Below, in pieces: positions 1 through 8,613 of a DNA stretch of 64,000 bases. The stretch is from Mycoplasmopsis agassizii (GTDB lineage Bacteria; Bacillota_I; Bacilli_A; Mycoplasmatales; Metamycoplasmataceae). The translations under genes were made by a program, and so were the position numbers. Position 1 is the stretch's first letter, and every line of letters begins with the position of its first letter. The stretch covers positions 437,945 through 501,944 of the forward strand of contig NZ_NQMN01000001.1 of assembly GCF_002272945.1 (NCBI RefSeq), written 5' to 3'. The notes beneath the pieces were generated by a model, which ran no database searches, was not told where the DNA came from, and saw only the letters and a list, made by a program, of their open reading frames with translations.

Positions 1-1180
1 TTTCTTCATAAGAATTTCCTTTCATCATTGCATGATATGTTTGCAATGCTTTAATTTTTTTATCTCAACTATATTTGTCCATATAGGTGTTTAAATTTTT
101 TAATGAATCTAGAAGTGAAGACTTTTTAAGCTTGTCGTTGAACTTCTGATCATTAATGCTTTTTTGCAATTTTTTAGATTCAAAAAACGAGTGCATGATA
201 TCTGAATACATTTTGTTGCCGATAAATTGTCTAAGTTCTTTGACTTCTTTAGCTGCAACTTTTTTACCTAGTTGACTTGTTTTAAGTTCTTGAATTGCAT
301 CTTTTCATTTGTCATAGTTTGCTTTTAAATTTGCATCGCTTGAATATTTTGTTTCAAAATAATCAATCAGCCTTGTTTGCAATTTATTACCAATTGCAGC
401 AAAAGTTTTTTTGCCGCTTTTATATGCAGCTAATAAGTCATTGACTAATAACACTTCACTATAACCATGAGAGAATTTTTTTAATAATTGTTTAAATGCA
501 CTTTTGCTATCTCATAAACTTTCACGTTTAAGTCGTAGCTCTTGTAAAGCATTTTTGTTTTTGATATATTCAGTTGTGAATTTTTTAAAATCGTTAATAC
601 TGCTTTTTTTGAAAGCACCTTTACCACGATAATTTACTTTTTCATGATCTGCTAAATAGTTAGCTTGCTTTTCAAAAAAGTAAATATGACTATGAGGGTT
701 TTTCGTATTAGCATGTACAACAAAATAAAAATGCAGATCATCAATTTTGAAGTTGTTAGCTTTTAAGTAAGGCGGAATGTAAGTATTTATCAGTTTTGCA
801 AAATCACTTTGCTTTCCAAATTTATACTTGTTAGCCATTTCATTTGATAATGAAATGACTCCTTCTCAGATGAATTGTTTGTCATTAAGCAATTTGACAT
901 TGCTAATTGCTTCATCAGGTTGTATTTCTTTGCTTGTTGTTATTCCAAAGTCGTTAGTTACTAATTTGAATAAACCAGAATTAGTTTTTTTACCTTTTGA
1001 TATTTGTGAAACAAAATCAAGATCAGAATTTTGCTCATCAACATTAGCTTCATAATTAACCAGTGCTTCATCACGAATTAGATAAAGTATTTTTTTACCT
1101 GCTTTATGAAATAAAAATTTATCTTTATCTTTGTGATGAACATAACTTTTTTTGAATAGAACAAATTCTTCTGATTTCAA
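1..1180 (-). CDS. MobL-type relaxase, C-terminus beyond window edge
   Basis: Relaxases nick one strand at an origin of transfer and start mobilisation of plasmids and integrative elements. About 393 residues are visible and the frame is still open at base 1, so the C-terminus is missing. The diagnostic part is a metal-binding His pair in NPHSHIYFFEKQ (His near residues 163 and 165) followed by YRGKGAF, which matches the HxH..FFEK..RGK pattern of MobL/MobA relaxases; the rest is Lys-rich helix. UGA is read as Trp several times. I chose the TTG at 1178-1180, nine bases behind AAGGAG at 1190-1195; the in-frame TTG at 1187 touches the ribosome binding site. It is read in the same direction as the polymerase-like gene upstream, which suggests one mobile element. 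Confidence 0.78.
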
Positions 1181-1196
1181 ATAAACCAACTCCTTC

Positions 1197-1212
1197 TTTT
1201 TTTTTTTTTTTT
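1197..1212 (-). repeat. A16 tract just upstream of the relaxase ribosome binding site
   Basis: Sixteen consecutive T on the plus strand read as A16 on the coding strand, immediately before the AAGGAG of the relaxase gene. Further upstream on the coding strand is a GT-rich low-complexity stretch (1220-1265) with TATTATTAAT as a possible -10. Homopolymer tracts between promoter and ribosome binding site are known slippage sites in mycoplasmas. The rest of the 180-base gap to the next gene shows nothing else I recognise. Confidence 0.7.
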
Positions 1213-1369
1213 AAACAAATACATTAATAATACAAACAACACAACACACACACAACAACAATAATAACCAATTGATATACCATATATTGTTTTCATACGA
1301 TTTGAATGTTTAATTAATCCCTTACTAATCAGGGTTAATTTTTTTGCTTTAAAAGTGCATTTTTCCTAA

Positions 1370-2656
1370 TTATTTAATACTTAAATAACCACCCCCTTTC
1401 CGAAGCATAGGGTGCAGTTTTTGATTCATTAAATCTGTAAAACGATTTATAACCTGTTTTAGTTTCGAAGGATCGTTTTGTCTAACTACGACACTATCAT
1501 AAATTGAGACTAGATTAAATTCGCTAGCAACTTGATTAATAATCTCGGCTTCAGCATTTTGCATTTTGATTGCAAACCTGCTTGCACCATAGATCTTTTT
1601 ACTCCTTGATAAGAACCTGTAAAATTTTGACCATCTAGATTTAATAAGTCGCATAACAGCATTTCAACTATGCATGCGATGTGCATATAAACCATTAGCT
1701 ATAAATAAGTATTTGACTTGTGCACGAGTAAGATTTTGAAAGCTTTCAAAATCTTCTGCTTTTCCAGCACTTAATAAGTTCTCGTAAAAATCACCTTCAT
1801 TAAGCATTTGACTTAATTCCTTGATTTCCTTTTGAGCTTCGTGATCATCATCAGATACTTCATTAATAAATTCATTGATCACGAAAGTCACTTGTGAACT
1901 TTTAAGATCAACTTCTAAAAGTTGAGAACCATTAAAGCTAATTGCTTTACGAAATGATTTAGGCATTGAGCAAAATAAGTTGAAAATTCTTTGTGATTCA
2001 CTCTTTGCTTTTTTGATTGTAATTTTGTCTTGATTATCTAGTTTTTGCAGTTCTTGCAAAATTCATGCATGCAGGTTGTAGTTAGTTGCAGTCTCTGATT
2101 TTGCTTTAGCTACTTCAATAAAATTATCGATCGATTTAAATTTTCCATGTTTAAATTTTTTGTTAATTTCTGTTAGTAAAATTTTTCAATCAACAATGAT
2201 TTTTCCGACTGTTACAAAGTTAGTTAAAAATTCTTCAACGGGTGCTCTAAAATGTATTTTCTTCATCTTGAAGTTTTTCACTCTTCAAAAGTCAATATCA
2301 ACTGTTTCGGGTTCATATCAAATTTGATCAAATGTGTAAAACTTTGAGTGATGTTGAACTTTGTAGGTTTTGCTTCTTGTTAGAAGTTTTAAACTGATTA
2401 AAGCATCCATGATTGATAGGTACTCGCTACCTAATAGTTTGAAAAATTTTTTGCTATGTATTGCATGTACATTCCCTTTGCTAATTTGTTTACCTTTGAC
2501 AAATGATTCATATAATCATGCAGCAAGGTATAACATTCTGATTTTTGCTTGATAGTTGTAAGGAGAATTTTTTATTTTCTCATTTACTGTTTTTTGCAGT
2601 GTTTTTGATGTATAATGATTGTGCAATTCTTTTACAGCCTGTTCCATACCTCTCAT
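1370..2656 (-). CDS. Mobile-element protein with PolA-like palm motifs, possible replication protein
   Basis: A protein of about 428 residues, not recognised as a named family. Two stretches resemble the catalytic palm of family A DNA polymerases: LEVDLKSSQ (Asp near 250), like motif A DxSQ, and IYDSVVV (Asp near 387), like motif C HDE/HDS. Between them an Arg/Lys-rich helix ending in KKIYGASRFA (about 353-362) lies where the O-helix would be. No exonuclease domain is visible. It precedes the relaxase in the same direction, so a role in replication of a mobile element is inferred. The start is uncertain: ATG at 2654-2656 lies inside a hairpin and ATG at 2645-2647 has AGAGG almost touching it. 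A putative antisense RNA covers this start. Confidence 0.6.
2611..2616 (+). promoter_or_regulatory. TATAAT -10 box of putative antisense RNA
   Basis: A perfect TATAAT preceded directly by TG, with no plus-strand coding gene downstream, only a terminator about 35 bases further on. No convincing -35 is seen, which is common in mycoplasmas. Confidence 0.45.
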
Positions 2657-2678
2657 CGCAAGGTGAGAGGTTTTTTTT
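2623..2678 (+). ncRNA. Putative countertranscribed antisense RNA over the polymerase-like gene start
   Basis: Expected transcript from the TATAAT at 2611 to the terminator ending at 2678, about 55 bases with no plausible reading frame. It is complementary to the leader and first codons of the polymerase-like protein on the opposite strand. Small antisense RNAs of this size and position control replication-protein synthesis in rolling-circle and theta plasmids of Firmicutes. The promoter, terminator and position are seen; the control role is inferred. Confidence 0.42.
2649..2678 (+). terminator. Rho-independent terminator of the antisense RNA
   Basis: Seven-base stem CCTCTCA / TGAGAGG with an eight-base loop followed by eight T. 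It points away from every coding gene nearby and only makes sense for a plus-strand transcript starting at about 2623. Confidence 0.7.
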
Positions 2679-2720
2679 AACTCGACTGCATTCACTTTCT
2701 AAAGCATCAACAACGGAACT

Positions 2721-2755
2721 AAAAAAAGGTAGTTCACCCGCAGGTGCACACTACC
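2721..2755 (-). terminator. Terminator of the 2751-3908 lipoprotein gene
   Basis: On the minus strand, GGTAGT...ACTACC with an inner CACC/GGTG pair is followed by seven T. The TAG stop codon of the lipoprotein is part of the stem. Confidence 0.75.
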
Positions 2756-3908
2756 ATTTAAAACCTGAAATATTAACCAGAATTTCTTTTGTGTAATCTT
2801 TTGATTCATAAGTAGTTGTTAGGTTGAATTTTAAGGTCACAACTTTATTATCTGTAGTTGAAAGTGTTGCACTTACTAGTGAACCTATGATGGCATTTGA
2901 AAGATTAGTATTTAAATTTTTAATAGAGGTTGTTTCTAAATATGATTCTAGTATTTGCTTTGAAAATTGTTTTTCTAAAGCAGTTTTAAAGGCTTCTCTA
3001 GTAAGTTGAGAATCATTGACAACATAATCATGCTGATTTAAATTTTCTTCTATTTTAGTTAAAACATTGATTGCTTGATTTTTTAAAAATTCTTCTTCAG
3101 TGATCAAATTAGATATTTTAAAATTAATTTCTTGACTGTGAGAAGCACCTTGTAAATCAATTATTAATGATACATCAAGTAGGCTTGAATTTTGCTTATT
3201 GACAGTCATTGAATTAATTAAGGAAATTTTTGCATCACCTATATTATCTAAAAATCTCTGTTTATCTTGAGTATCTAAAAATTCAGAAAAAACAACTTTA
3301 TTAATGATTAATACGCTATTTACTTCCTTTATAAATTCAACAGTAGCAATACGATTTTTAGCACTAAATTCTAAATTAGTAAACCTTTGACTAATTTCTG
3401 AAAGTTGTTTATTTTTAATTGTTTCATTGCTTGTATAAGGAGTTAAATTATCTAAAGTCAAACTTGCAGATGTTGTTGCTGATTCACCTAGGTATTGACC
3501 TTTAAGTGAAAAAGTAAATTTAATAGAACTATTGTCTTCTTTTAAAATTTCCACCTGATTAGCAGATTCTATTCCGTTGAATGTAACATTTTTAAAAGCT
3601 GGTTCTAGTTTTGTTTTTGATTCTTCATCAAAAAGCGCTAAAAACATTCTTGTGCTTGCTGGTAAAGTTAAAAGCTGATTTCTTAAGCGAAGAGCATCAA
3701 CATTATTTGCGAGTTTTAAATCACTAACTGAATTAACAACTGTTGTTGCAAGTTCTAAACTTTGATTAACAGTTTCTAATCTTGCTTTTCTAACTTCTTC
3801 ACTATCAGACCTACCATTGTTATTACATGAAATAGCAACTGCCAAAATTGAAGTAGTCGCTATTGTTGCAATGAAGGGTAAAATTACTTTTGATTTTCTA
3901 ATTTTCAT
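2751..3908 (-). CDS. Surface lipoprotein of unknown function
   Basis: A protein of 385 residues with a basic N-terminus, a hydrophobic signal and a lipobox ending AVAIS-Cys (Cys28), so it should be lipid-anchored outside the membrane. The body holds repeated short modules in which a helix ends in a phrase like LFDEESKTKLEPAFKN and is followed by beta strands such as SIKFTFSLKG. The same pattern recurs in the nuclease lipoprotein at 23935 and resembles the lipoprotein-associated type-17 repeat of mycoplasmas. No catalytic motif is seen. The start is ATG at 3906-3908: an ATG nine bases upstream overlaps a TATAAT box. It sits between the mobile element and the ribosomal operon. Confidence 0.75.
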   Translation of the reverse strand: MKIRKSKVILPFIATIATTSILAVAISCNNNGRSDSEEVRKARLETVNQSLELATTVVNSVSDLKLANNVDALRLRNQLLTLPASTRMFLALFDEESKTKLEPAFKNVTFNGIESANQVEILKEDNSSIKFTFSLKGQYLGESATTSASLTLDNLTPYTSNETIKNKQLSEISQRFTNLEFSAKNRIATVEFIKEVNSVLIINKVVFSEFLDTQDKQRFLDNIGDAKISLINSMTVNKQNSSLLDVSLIIDLQGASHSQEINFKISNLITEEEFLKNQAINVLTKIEENLNQHDYVVNDSQLTREAFKTALEKQFSKQILESYLETTSIKNLNTNLSNAIIGSLVSATLSTTDNKVVTLKFNLTTTYESKDYTKEILVNISGFKW

Positions 3909-3915
3909 TATGGTC

Positions 3916-3921
3916 ATTATA
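3916..3921 (-). promoter_or_regulatory. TATAAT -10 box overlapping the first ATG of the lipoprotein gene
   Basis: TATAAT on the minus strand runs into the upstream ATG at 3915-3917. Transcription would begin near the second ATG (3908), giving a leaderless or nearly leaderless mRNA; there is no ribosome binding site in front of either ATG. Confidence 0.4.
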
Positions 3922-3982
3922 TTTCAAATTAGTCTCTAAATTGATTAAAAAATTAAAATAAATGAGTTAAAAGATTAACAAA

Positions 3983-4561
3983 TTACTTGTCTTGGTTTTT
4001 CTTTTTGATTCAGAATTTATCGTTTAGACTTTCTTTTTCTTTTTTTAATTTTTTTTCAAATTCTAATGATGCAAGATTATTTGCTTGTTCAAGTTCAGCT
4101 TCTCGCTGTTTTAGTCTTGCTTCAGACATTGTTTTGTACTGGTTATATTCTTGTTGTAATTTAAACAAATTCTTTTCATGTTCTCTTTTAAAATTACCAA
4201 TTCCACGTTCAATACCAGTGTTAATTATTTGCTCTTTTTCAAGTTCAAAAGCTTTCAATAAAACTTCTAAATTTGGATGATTATGAGAGCAGTTTTCATA
4301 ACTATTATTACTTGTCAAATTAGTATCAAAAAGCCCTAATTTAGGGGTTTTTAGTAAATTTATGATGTCATTAATAGTCTGTTTTTTAGCATCAGAATTG
4401 ATAGTGTTATTGTGCTTAAAATCAAGAAAATTTCCAAGCATTTTTTTGACCATTTTAGCATCTAAAACAAGATAATCATTCTCTTTAACTTGCTCTTTAA
4501 AAACTAATTTAAAGTCTTCTTCATTAGTAATAAAAGTTGTATTTTTAATTTCTTTTGACAT
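3983..4561 (-). CDS. Hypothetical protein with C-terminal coiled coil
   Basis: A protein of 192 residues, not recognised. The first 90 residues are mixed and begin SKEIKNTTFITNEEDF. From about residue 115 on there is a long charged helix rich in Lys, Glu and Gln, likely a coiled coil. No signal peptide or membrane segment is seen, so it is probably cytoplasmic. One UGA Trp lies near the C-terminus, and the gene continues eight codons past it to TAA. AGGTGA lies four bases before the ATG. It follows the terminator of the ribosomal operon and has its own short AT-rich upstream region. Confidence 0.65.
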
Positions 4562-4610
4562 TATTCACCTATTTCGTAATTAAATTATATTATTATATAT
4601 TTTAATAGAT

Positions 4611-4640
4611 AAAAAAATAACTCGAATAATTTCCGAGTTA
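4611..4640 (-). terminator. Terminator of the ribosomal protein operon
   Basis: Minus-strand TAACTCG / CGAGTTA stem with a nine-base loop, followed by a T-rich tail (TTTTTTT at 4611-4617). It closes the S10-spc-alpha operon after rplQ. Confidence 0.8.
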
Positions 4641-4662
4641 CTTAGTTAATAGGCATTGATAA

Positions 4663-5025
4663 TTAAACTAATTCAATTACTGCCATTTTGGTGTTGTCAC
4701 CTAAACGGGGAGCAATTTTAATAATTCTTGTATAACCACCATTACGGTCTTTATATTTTGGTCCTAGAGTATCAAATAAGTACTTTAGAACTGGAACATT
4801 ATCTTTAGTGTAAACATCTCTTAAGATACTAGCAGCACGACGGCGTGATGCTAAAGTATTATCTTTTGAGAAAGTAATTAAACGATCAACTCATTTTCTT
4901 AACTCTTTAGCACGGGTTAAATTTGTTTCAATTTTTCCATATACTAAAACGTCAGTTGCTAGTGAACGCATCATTGATGTTCTTCACTTAGTATTACGGC
5001 GAAACAGTTGTGTTGGATTAGCCAT
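4663..5025 (-). CDS. rplQ: Ribosomal protein L17
   Basis: L17 is a large-subunit protein near the peptide tunnel exit. The gene encodes 120 residues, the usual size, and the N-terminus [20 protein letters not shown] is typical, with UGA at the Trp position. The ATG overlaps the rpoA stop as TAATG, so translation is coupled. It is the last gene of the operon, ahead of a strong terminator. Confidence 0.95.
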
Positions 5026-6023
5026 TATTTATCTCCTTTACTTAAACTTATATTGTATTCTTTTAATAGTGCAAGAATTTCATCAACTGATTTTTTACCA
5101 AGGTTTTTAACTGATGCTAAATCATCTTCAGTTAAAGTGGCAATGTCACTCAACTTAGAATAACCATGGCGTTGCAATGCATTAAGTGAACGAACTGATA
5201 AATTCAAGTCCTTAATATCTTTATTAGCACTGTTATTAGGTCCAACTGTAGAATTTGATTTTTCTTCAAAAATATTAATTTTATCTAGGTTATCAATATT
5301 TCCAATTACTTGGAAATGTGAAATTAAAATTTCACAAGCAGTTGACATAATTTCTTTACCTGAAACTGTACCATTAGTTTCTAGTTCAATTTCAAGTTGC
5401 TCTTCAATATGCACTGATGAAGTGTTGATTTCACTTGTGTTGATTTTTACTCTTTTAACAGGTGAAAAATTACTATCAACAGCAATTGTTTTACCTTTTT
5501 TAATGTTTGAAACAAGTTTATCTTCATGTTCTTCGATAAACATTTTGTTTGTTTCAAAATCAACAAAACCTCTACCTGACATAATGAAAATTTCCATTTG
5601 GAATGAAGTATCTGTACTTAAAGTTGCAATTACTTGTTCACTGTTAAAAACTTTAATTGGTAAATCAAAAGTAATGTCAGATGCTTTAACAACTCGACCG
5701 CTAACGTTGATGTTTCCACGGTAAAATTTACCATCTTCAATTACAGTTGGATCATAAATAAAATTAACGGCACGAACATTTAAAATAATGCTTTGCACAT
5801 CTTCAACAACACCTTTAATAGTTGCCATTTCATGTTCTAAACCTTTAATTTTAATTGCAAAAGGAGCAGCACTTGTAATAGTAGATAACATAGTTCTTCT
5901 AATTGCAGTTCCAATTGTAGAAGCAAAACCTCTTTCTAAAGGTTTAATAACAAAAACTGTGTTTGTGTCACTTACCTTGCGTGCTTTGTCTTCTGAATAA
6001 TAAATTTGTGGCATTGCTCTCAT
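5025..6023 (-). CDS. rpoA: RNA polymerase alpha subunit
   Basis: The alpha dimer scaffolds RNA polymerase assembly. The protein has 332 residues. The N-terminal assembly domain (about 1-235) contains PLERGFASTIGTAIRRTMLS. After a flexible Asn/Ser-rich linker comes the C-terminal DNA-contacting domain (about 270-330) with the helix-hairpin-helix VKNLGKKSVDEILALL. The start is ATG at 6021 (MRAMPQ) or the second ATG nine bases on. It lies six bases after rpsK and overlaps rplQ, the usual alpha-operon order. Confidence 0.97.
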   Translation of the reverse strand: MRAMPQIYYSEDKARKVSDTNTVFVIKPLERGFASTIGTAIRRTMLSTITSAAPFAIKIKGLEHEMATIKGVVEDVQSIILNVRAVNFIYDPTVIEDGKFYRGNINVSGRVVKASDITFDLPIKVFNSEQVIATLSTDTSFQMEIFIMSGRGFVDFETNKMFIEEHEDKLVSNIKKGKTIAVDSNFSPVKRVKINTSEINTSSVHIEEQLEIELETNGTVSGKEIMSTACEILISHFQVIGNIDNLDKINIFEEKSNSTVGPNNSANKDIKDLNLSVRSLNALQRHGYSKLSDIATLTEDDLASVKNLGKKSVDEILALLKEYNISLSKGDK

Positions 6024-6029
6024 AATTTA

Positions 6030-6437
6030 TTACCTTGCCTTTTCACGTTTTAAAACTCTTTTTGGAGGTCTTGTTCCATTGTGAGCTTGTGGGGTTAAAT
6101 CATAAATGTTTTTAACACTAATTCCACTAACTTCGATTTGCTTACGAGCAGCATCACGTCCTTGACCGATACCTTTGACTTTAACATCAACTTCGCTAAT
6201 TCCGTGTTCTTTAGCTTTTTCAGCAGCTGCTTGTGCAGCTAAACCTGCTGCATAAGCTGTTTTTTTCTTGGTACCTTTATAACCAATTGCTCCTGATGAT
6301 GATCAAGAAATTACATTCCCTTTTTCATCTGTGAAAGTAACAATAGTATTTTGGTGTGAACTGTGAATATGTGCAATACCCACAGCAATGTTTTTGCGTT
6401 TTGCTCTTTTAGGAGCATCATGTTTACGTGCAGCCAT
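6030..6437 (-). CDS. rpsK: Ribosomal protein S11
   Basis: S11 lies on the platform of the small subunit, close to the mRNA exit. The protein has 135 residues with the conserved [19 protein letters not shown] segment and a C-terminal [15 protein letters not shown] motif. UGA encodes the Trp in ISWSSSG. It starts three bases after the rpsM stop. Confidence 0.96.
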
Positions 6438-6440
6438 TTT

Positions 6441-6845
6441 CTATTTACCTTTCTTTCCAGCAACGGTTTTTCTTGGTCCTTTACGAGTACGAGCATTTTT
6501 TTGAGTGACTTGTCCTCTTACAGGTAAACCACGACGGTGACGGATTCCACGATATGATTTAATTTCCATTAAACGTTTAATGTTTAATTGAGTTTCACGG
6601 CGTAAATCACCTTCGGTTTTATATTCTTTTGCAACCTCACGAATTGCTTGTAATTGCTCTTCGCTTAGGCTTTTAACTCTTGCATCTTCAGTAAAAGCAA
6701 GTTTTTCCATTTTGTGGGCTTTTAAATAAGCGTTTGCTTTTTTAATGATTTCAGATGCTAAACTAGGTCCGATTCCATAGATGTAAGTAAGTGAAACAAC
6801 TACTCTTTTATCATTAGGAATCTCAATATTTAAAATACGTGCCAT
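6441..6845 (-). CDS. rpsM: Ribosomal protein S13
   Basis: S13 sits in the small-subunit head and touches the P-site tRNA and the L5 bridge. The protein has 134 residues, starts [14 protein letters not shown] and ends with the basic [11 protein letters not shown]...[16 protein letters not shown] tail typical of the family. A run of about 15 extra residues ([17 protein letters not shown]) lies after the [13 protein letters not shown] motif. Confidence 0.95.
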   Translation of the reverse strand: MARILNIEIPNDKRVVVSLTYIYGIGPSLASEIIKKANAYLKAHKMEKLAFTEDARVKSLSEEQLQAIREVAKEYKTEGDLRRETQLNIKRLMEIKSYRGIRHRRGLPVRGQVTQKNARTRKGPRKTVAGKKGK

Positions 6846-6848
6846 AGA

Positions 6849-6962
6849 TTATCCTTGTCTTTGTTTATGTTTGGGAATTATACAAATAACTCTGATAATC
6901 CCTTTACGTTTAATAATTTTACAGTCTTTACACATTCTTTTAACTGACGGTCTAACTTTCAT
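6849..6962 (-). CDS. rpmJ: Ribosomal protein L36
   Basis: A small zinc-ribbon protein of the large subunit. It has 37 residues with the Cys-type zinc ligands CKDCKII...[11 protein letters not shown]. Its start overlaps the infA stop by 11 bases, a strong sign of coupling. Confidence 0.94.
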   Translation of the reverse strand: MKVRPSVKRMCKDCKIIKRKGIIRVICIIPKHKQRQG

Positions 6963-7194
6963 TTTGACTCTTTTCTTCTTTGTGGCGATATGTTATACGC
7001 CCTTTTGTTAAATCTACAGGGTTGATTTCAATATCAACAATATCTCCTGGTAAAATGCGAATTCTGTAGTTACGCATTTTACCTGAGATATACCCTTGAA
7101 TTAGCATGTTGTTATCTAAAATACGTACAGTACAAATATCTGAGTTATGCACTTTTTCAACACGTGCTTTAAACTTCATTGCTTTTTCAGACAT
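6952..7194 (-). CDS. infA: Translation initiation factor IF-1
   Basis: IF-1 occupies the A site during initiation. The protein has 80 residues, slightly longer than the usual 72, with an S1-type fold and the conserved [19 protein letters not shown]. The ATG overlaps the map stop (TAATG). Confidence 0.95.
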   Translation of the reverse strand: MSEKAMKFKARVEKVHNSDICTVRILDNNMLIQGYISGKMRNYRIRILPGDIVDIEINPVDLTKGRITYRHKEEKSQNES

Positions 7195-7949
7195 TAAATC
7201 CCCTTCGTTAAAATTATTGGTTTATAATCTTTAATTAAAATTGTATGCTCATAATGAGAAGCTTTTAAGCCACTTTTTGCTACCACTGTTCAGCCATCTT
7301 TTTTAGTAAAAGTTTGCTTTGAACCTTGTAAGATCATCGGTTCAATACAAATGACCATGTTGTTAGCAATTTTTAAATTGCGATCAGGATTATGTAAATC
7401 ATCAAAGTTAGCAACGTTAGGTCTTTCATGTAATTGTTTACCAATTCCATGGCCTGAATAATTTTCAGGAGTAAAACAGTTATTTGCTCTAATAACCTGA
7501 TGAATTGCACGACCAATATCGGCAAATGTAGCATCTTTTTTGATCGCTTGTAAGCCCGCTTCAAAAGCATCTTTAGCGACTTTAATTAAAAATTCGTTTT
7601 CAGAATTATGTGCTTGACCAACGCCTTTAGTAAAAGCTGAATCTACATGATAATTCTGATAAAGCAATCCCATATCTATTGAGATTAAATCACCTTCTTT
7701 AAGAATGCGATCATCGGGAATGCCATGGATCAATTCCTCATTTAAACTTGCGCAAATGCTGGCTGGAAAGCCAAAATAATTTAGAAAATTAGGTGTTGCG
7801 CCTCGTTTTTTTATTTCAATAAAAGCAATTGTATCCAAATCTTTTATCGAAACACCTGGTCTTACGGCATCGTAAACAATTTGTTTGACATCTGCCAGGA
7901 GTTGAGCAGCTTCACTCAAGATTTTGATTTCTTGAGTTGTTTTAATCAT
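7194..7949 (-). CDS. map: Methionine aminopeptidase, type I
   Basis: Removes the initiator Met from nascent proteins using a dinuclear metal site. All ligands are visible in order: Asp in SIDMGLL, Asp in YHVDSAF, His in SGHGIGKQ, Glu in CIEPMI and Glu in SHYEHTIL. The chosen ATG ([11 protein letters not shown]) gives 251 residues, the family's normal length. An in-frame TTG at 7971-7973 would add eight residues (MANKKKSS) and overlap the adk stop. UGA is Trp in KDGWTVV. Neighbours are adk and infA as in Bacillus. Confidence 0.95.
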
Positions 7950-7965
7950 AGATGATTTTTTCTTA

Positions 7966-8613
7966 TTAGCCAAAATCTTCTACTTTCTCTAACTCTTTTA
8001 AAACAGCTTCAGGAGTTCCTTCAGCATTAATTATTTTAGCAATTTTTAGAGAAATCAACTGAGATTTTAAAAGTGCTGTTTGCTCGTGATACACTTCTAA
8101 ACGTTTGCTGACAGCTTTAGGTTCATCATCAGCTCGTTGAATTAATTTTTGATTATCATTTTCACAAAAGTCCCCATTTTGGCTCTTTTTGGTATCAATA
8201 TGATAGGTTGCTTTACATGTTAAACAAAAGCGACGACCACTTAATCTTTTTAAAATTATCGCATCATCTGCTTCTAAAATTCACGCACTAAAGTCTGCAT
8301 AATCATATAATGAAAATAAATAATCTAGTTGGTGTTTTGTTCGTGGATAGCCATCTAAAATGAAACCACGGTTTTGACTTTCAAGTTCTGCTAATTTATT
8401 TTTAACGATCTCGTTGGTGATTTCATCACTAACATAAAGACCGTTATCAACAATTTCTTTTAACTTAATTCCTAAAGGAGTTTTTTTAGCAATTTCTTCA
8501 CGGAAAATATTTCCTGTCGAAACGTGTTCTAAATTATATTTGCTAGCAGCTTGCGAAGCTAGTGTCCCTTTACCAATACCTGGAGGACCAAAGATAATAA
8601 ATTTCTTTATCAT
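7966..8613 (-). CDS. adk: Adenylate kinase
   Basis: Catalyses ATP + AMP = 2 ADP in the cytoplasm. The protein has 215 residues. The P-loop GPPGIGKGT is at the N-terminus, the AMP-site phrase HVSTGNIFREEI follows, and FILDGYPRT is present. The LID carries a zinc site of the Gram-positive type, CLTC...CEND (Cys, Cys, Cys, Asp). Its ATG lies seven bases inside the end of secY. Confidence 0.96.

Noticed and set aside
1-2656. Typical mycoplasma ICE (TraE/TraG-bearing)
   Set aside because: No TraE or TraG-like ATPase is in the window, only a relaxase and a polymerase-like protein, so element type cannot be assigned.
2545-2796. Plus-strand open frame over the antisense RNA and terminator
   Set aside because: It crosses a strong terminator with T8, overlaps two real minus-strand genes and has no family-like sequence.
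7950-7973. TTG start for methionine aminopeptidase
   Set aside because: It adds eight residues not typical of the family and overlaps adk; the ATG at 7947-7949 gives the normal length.
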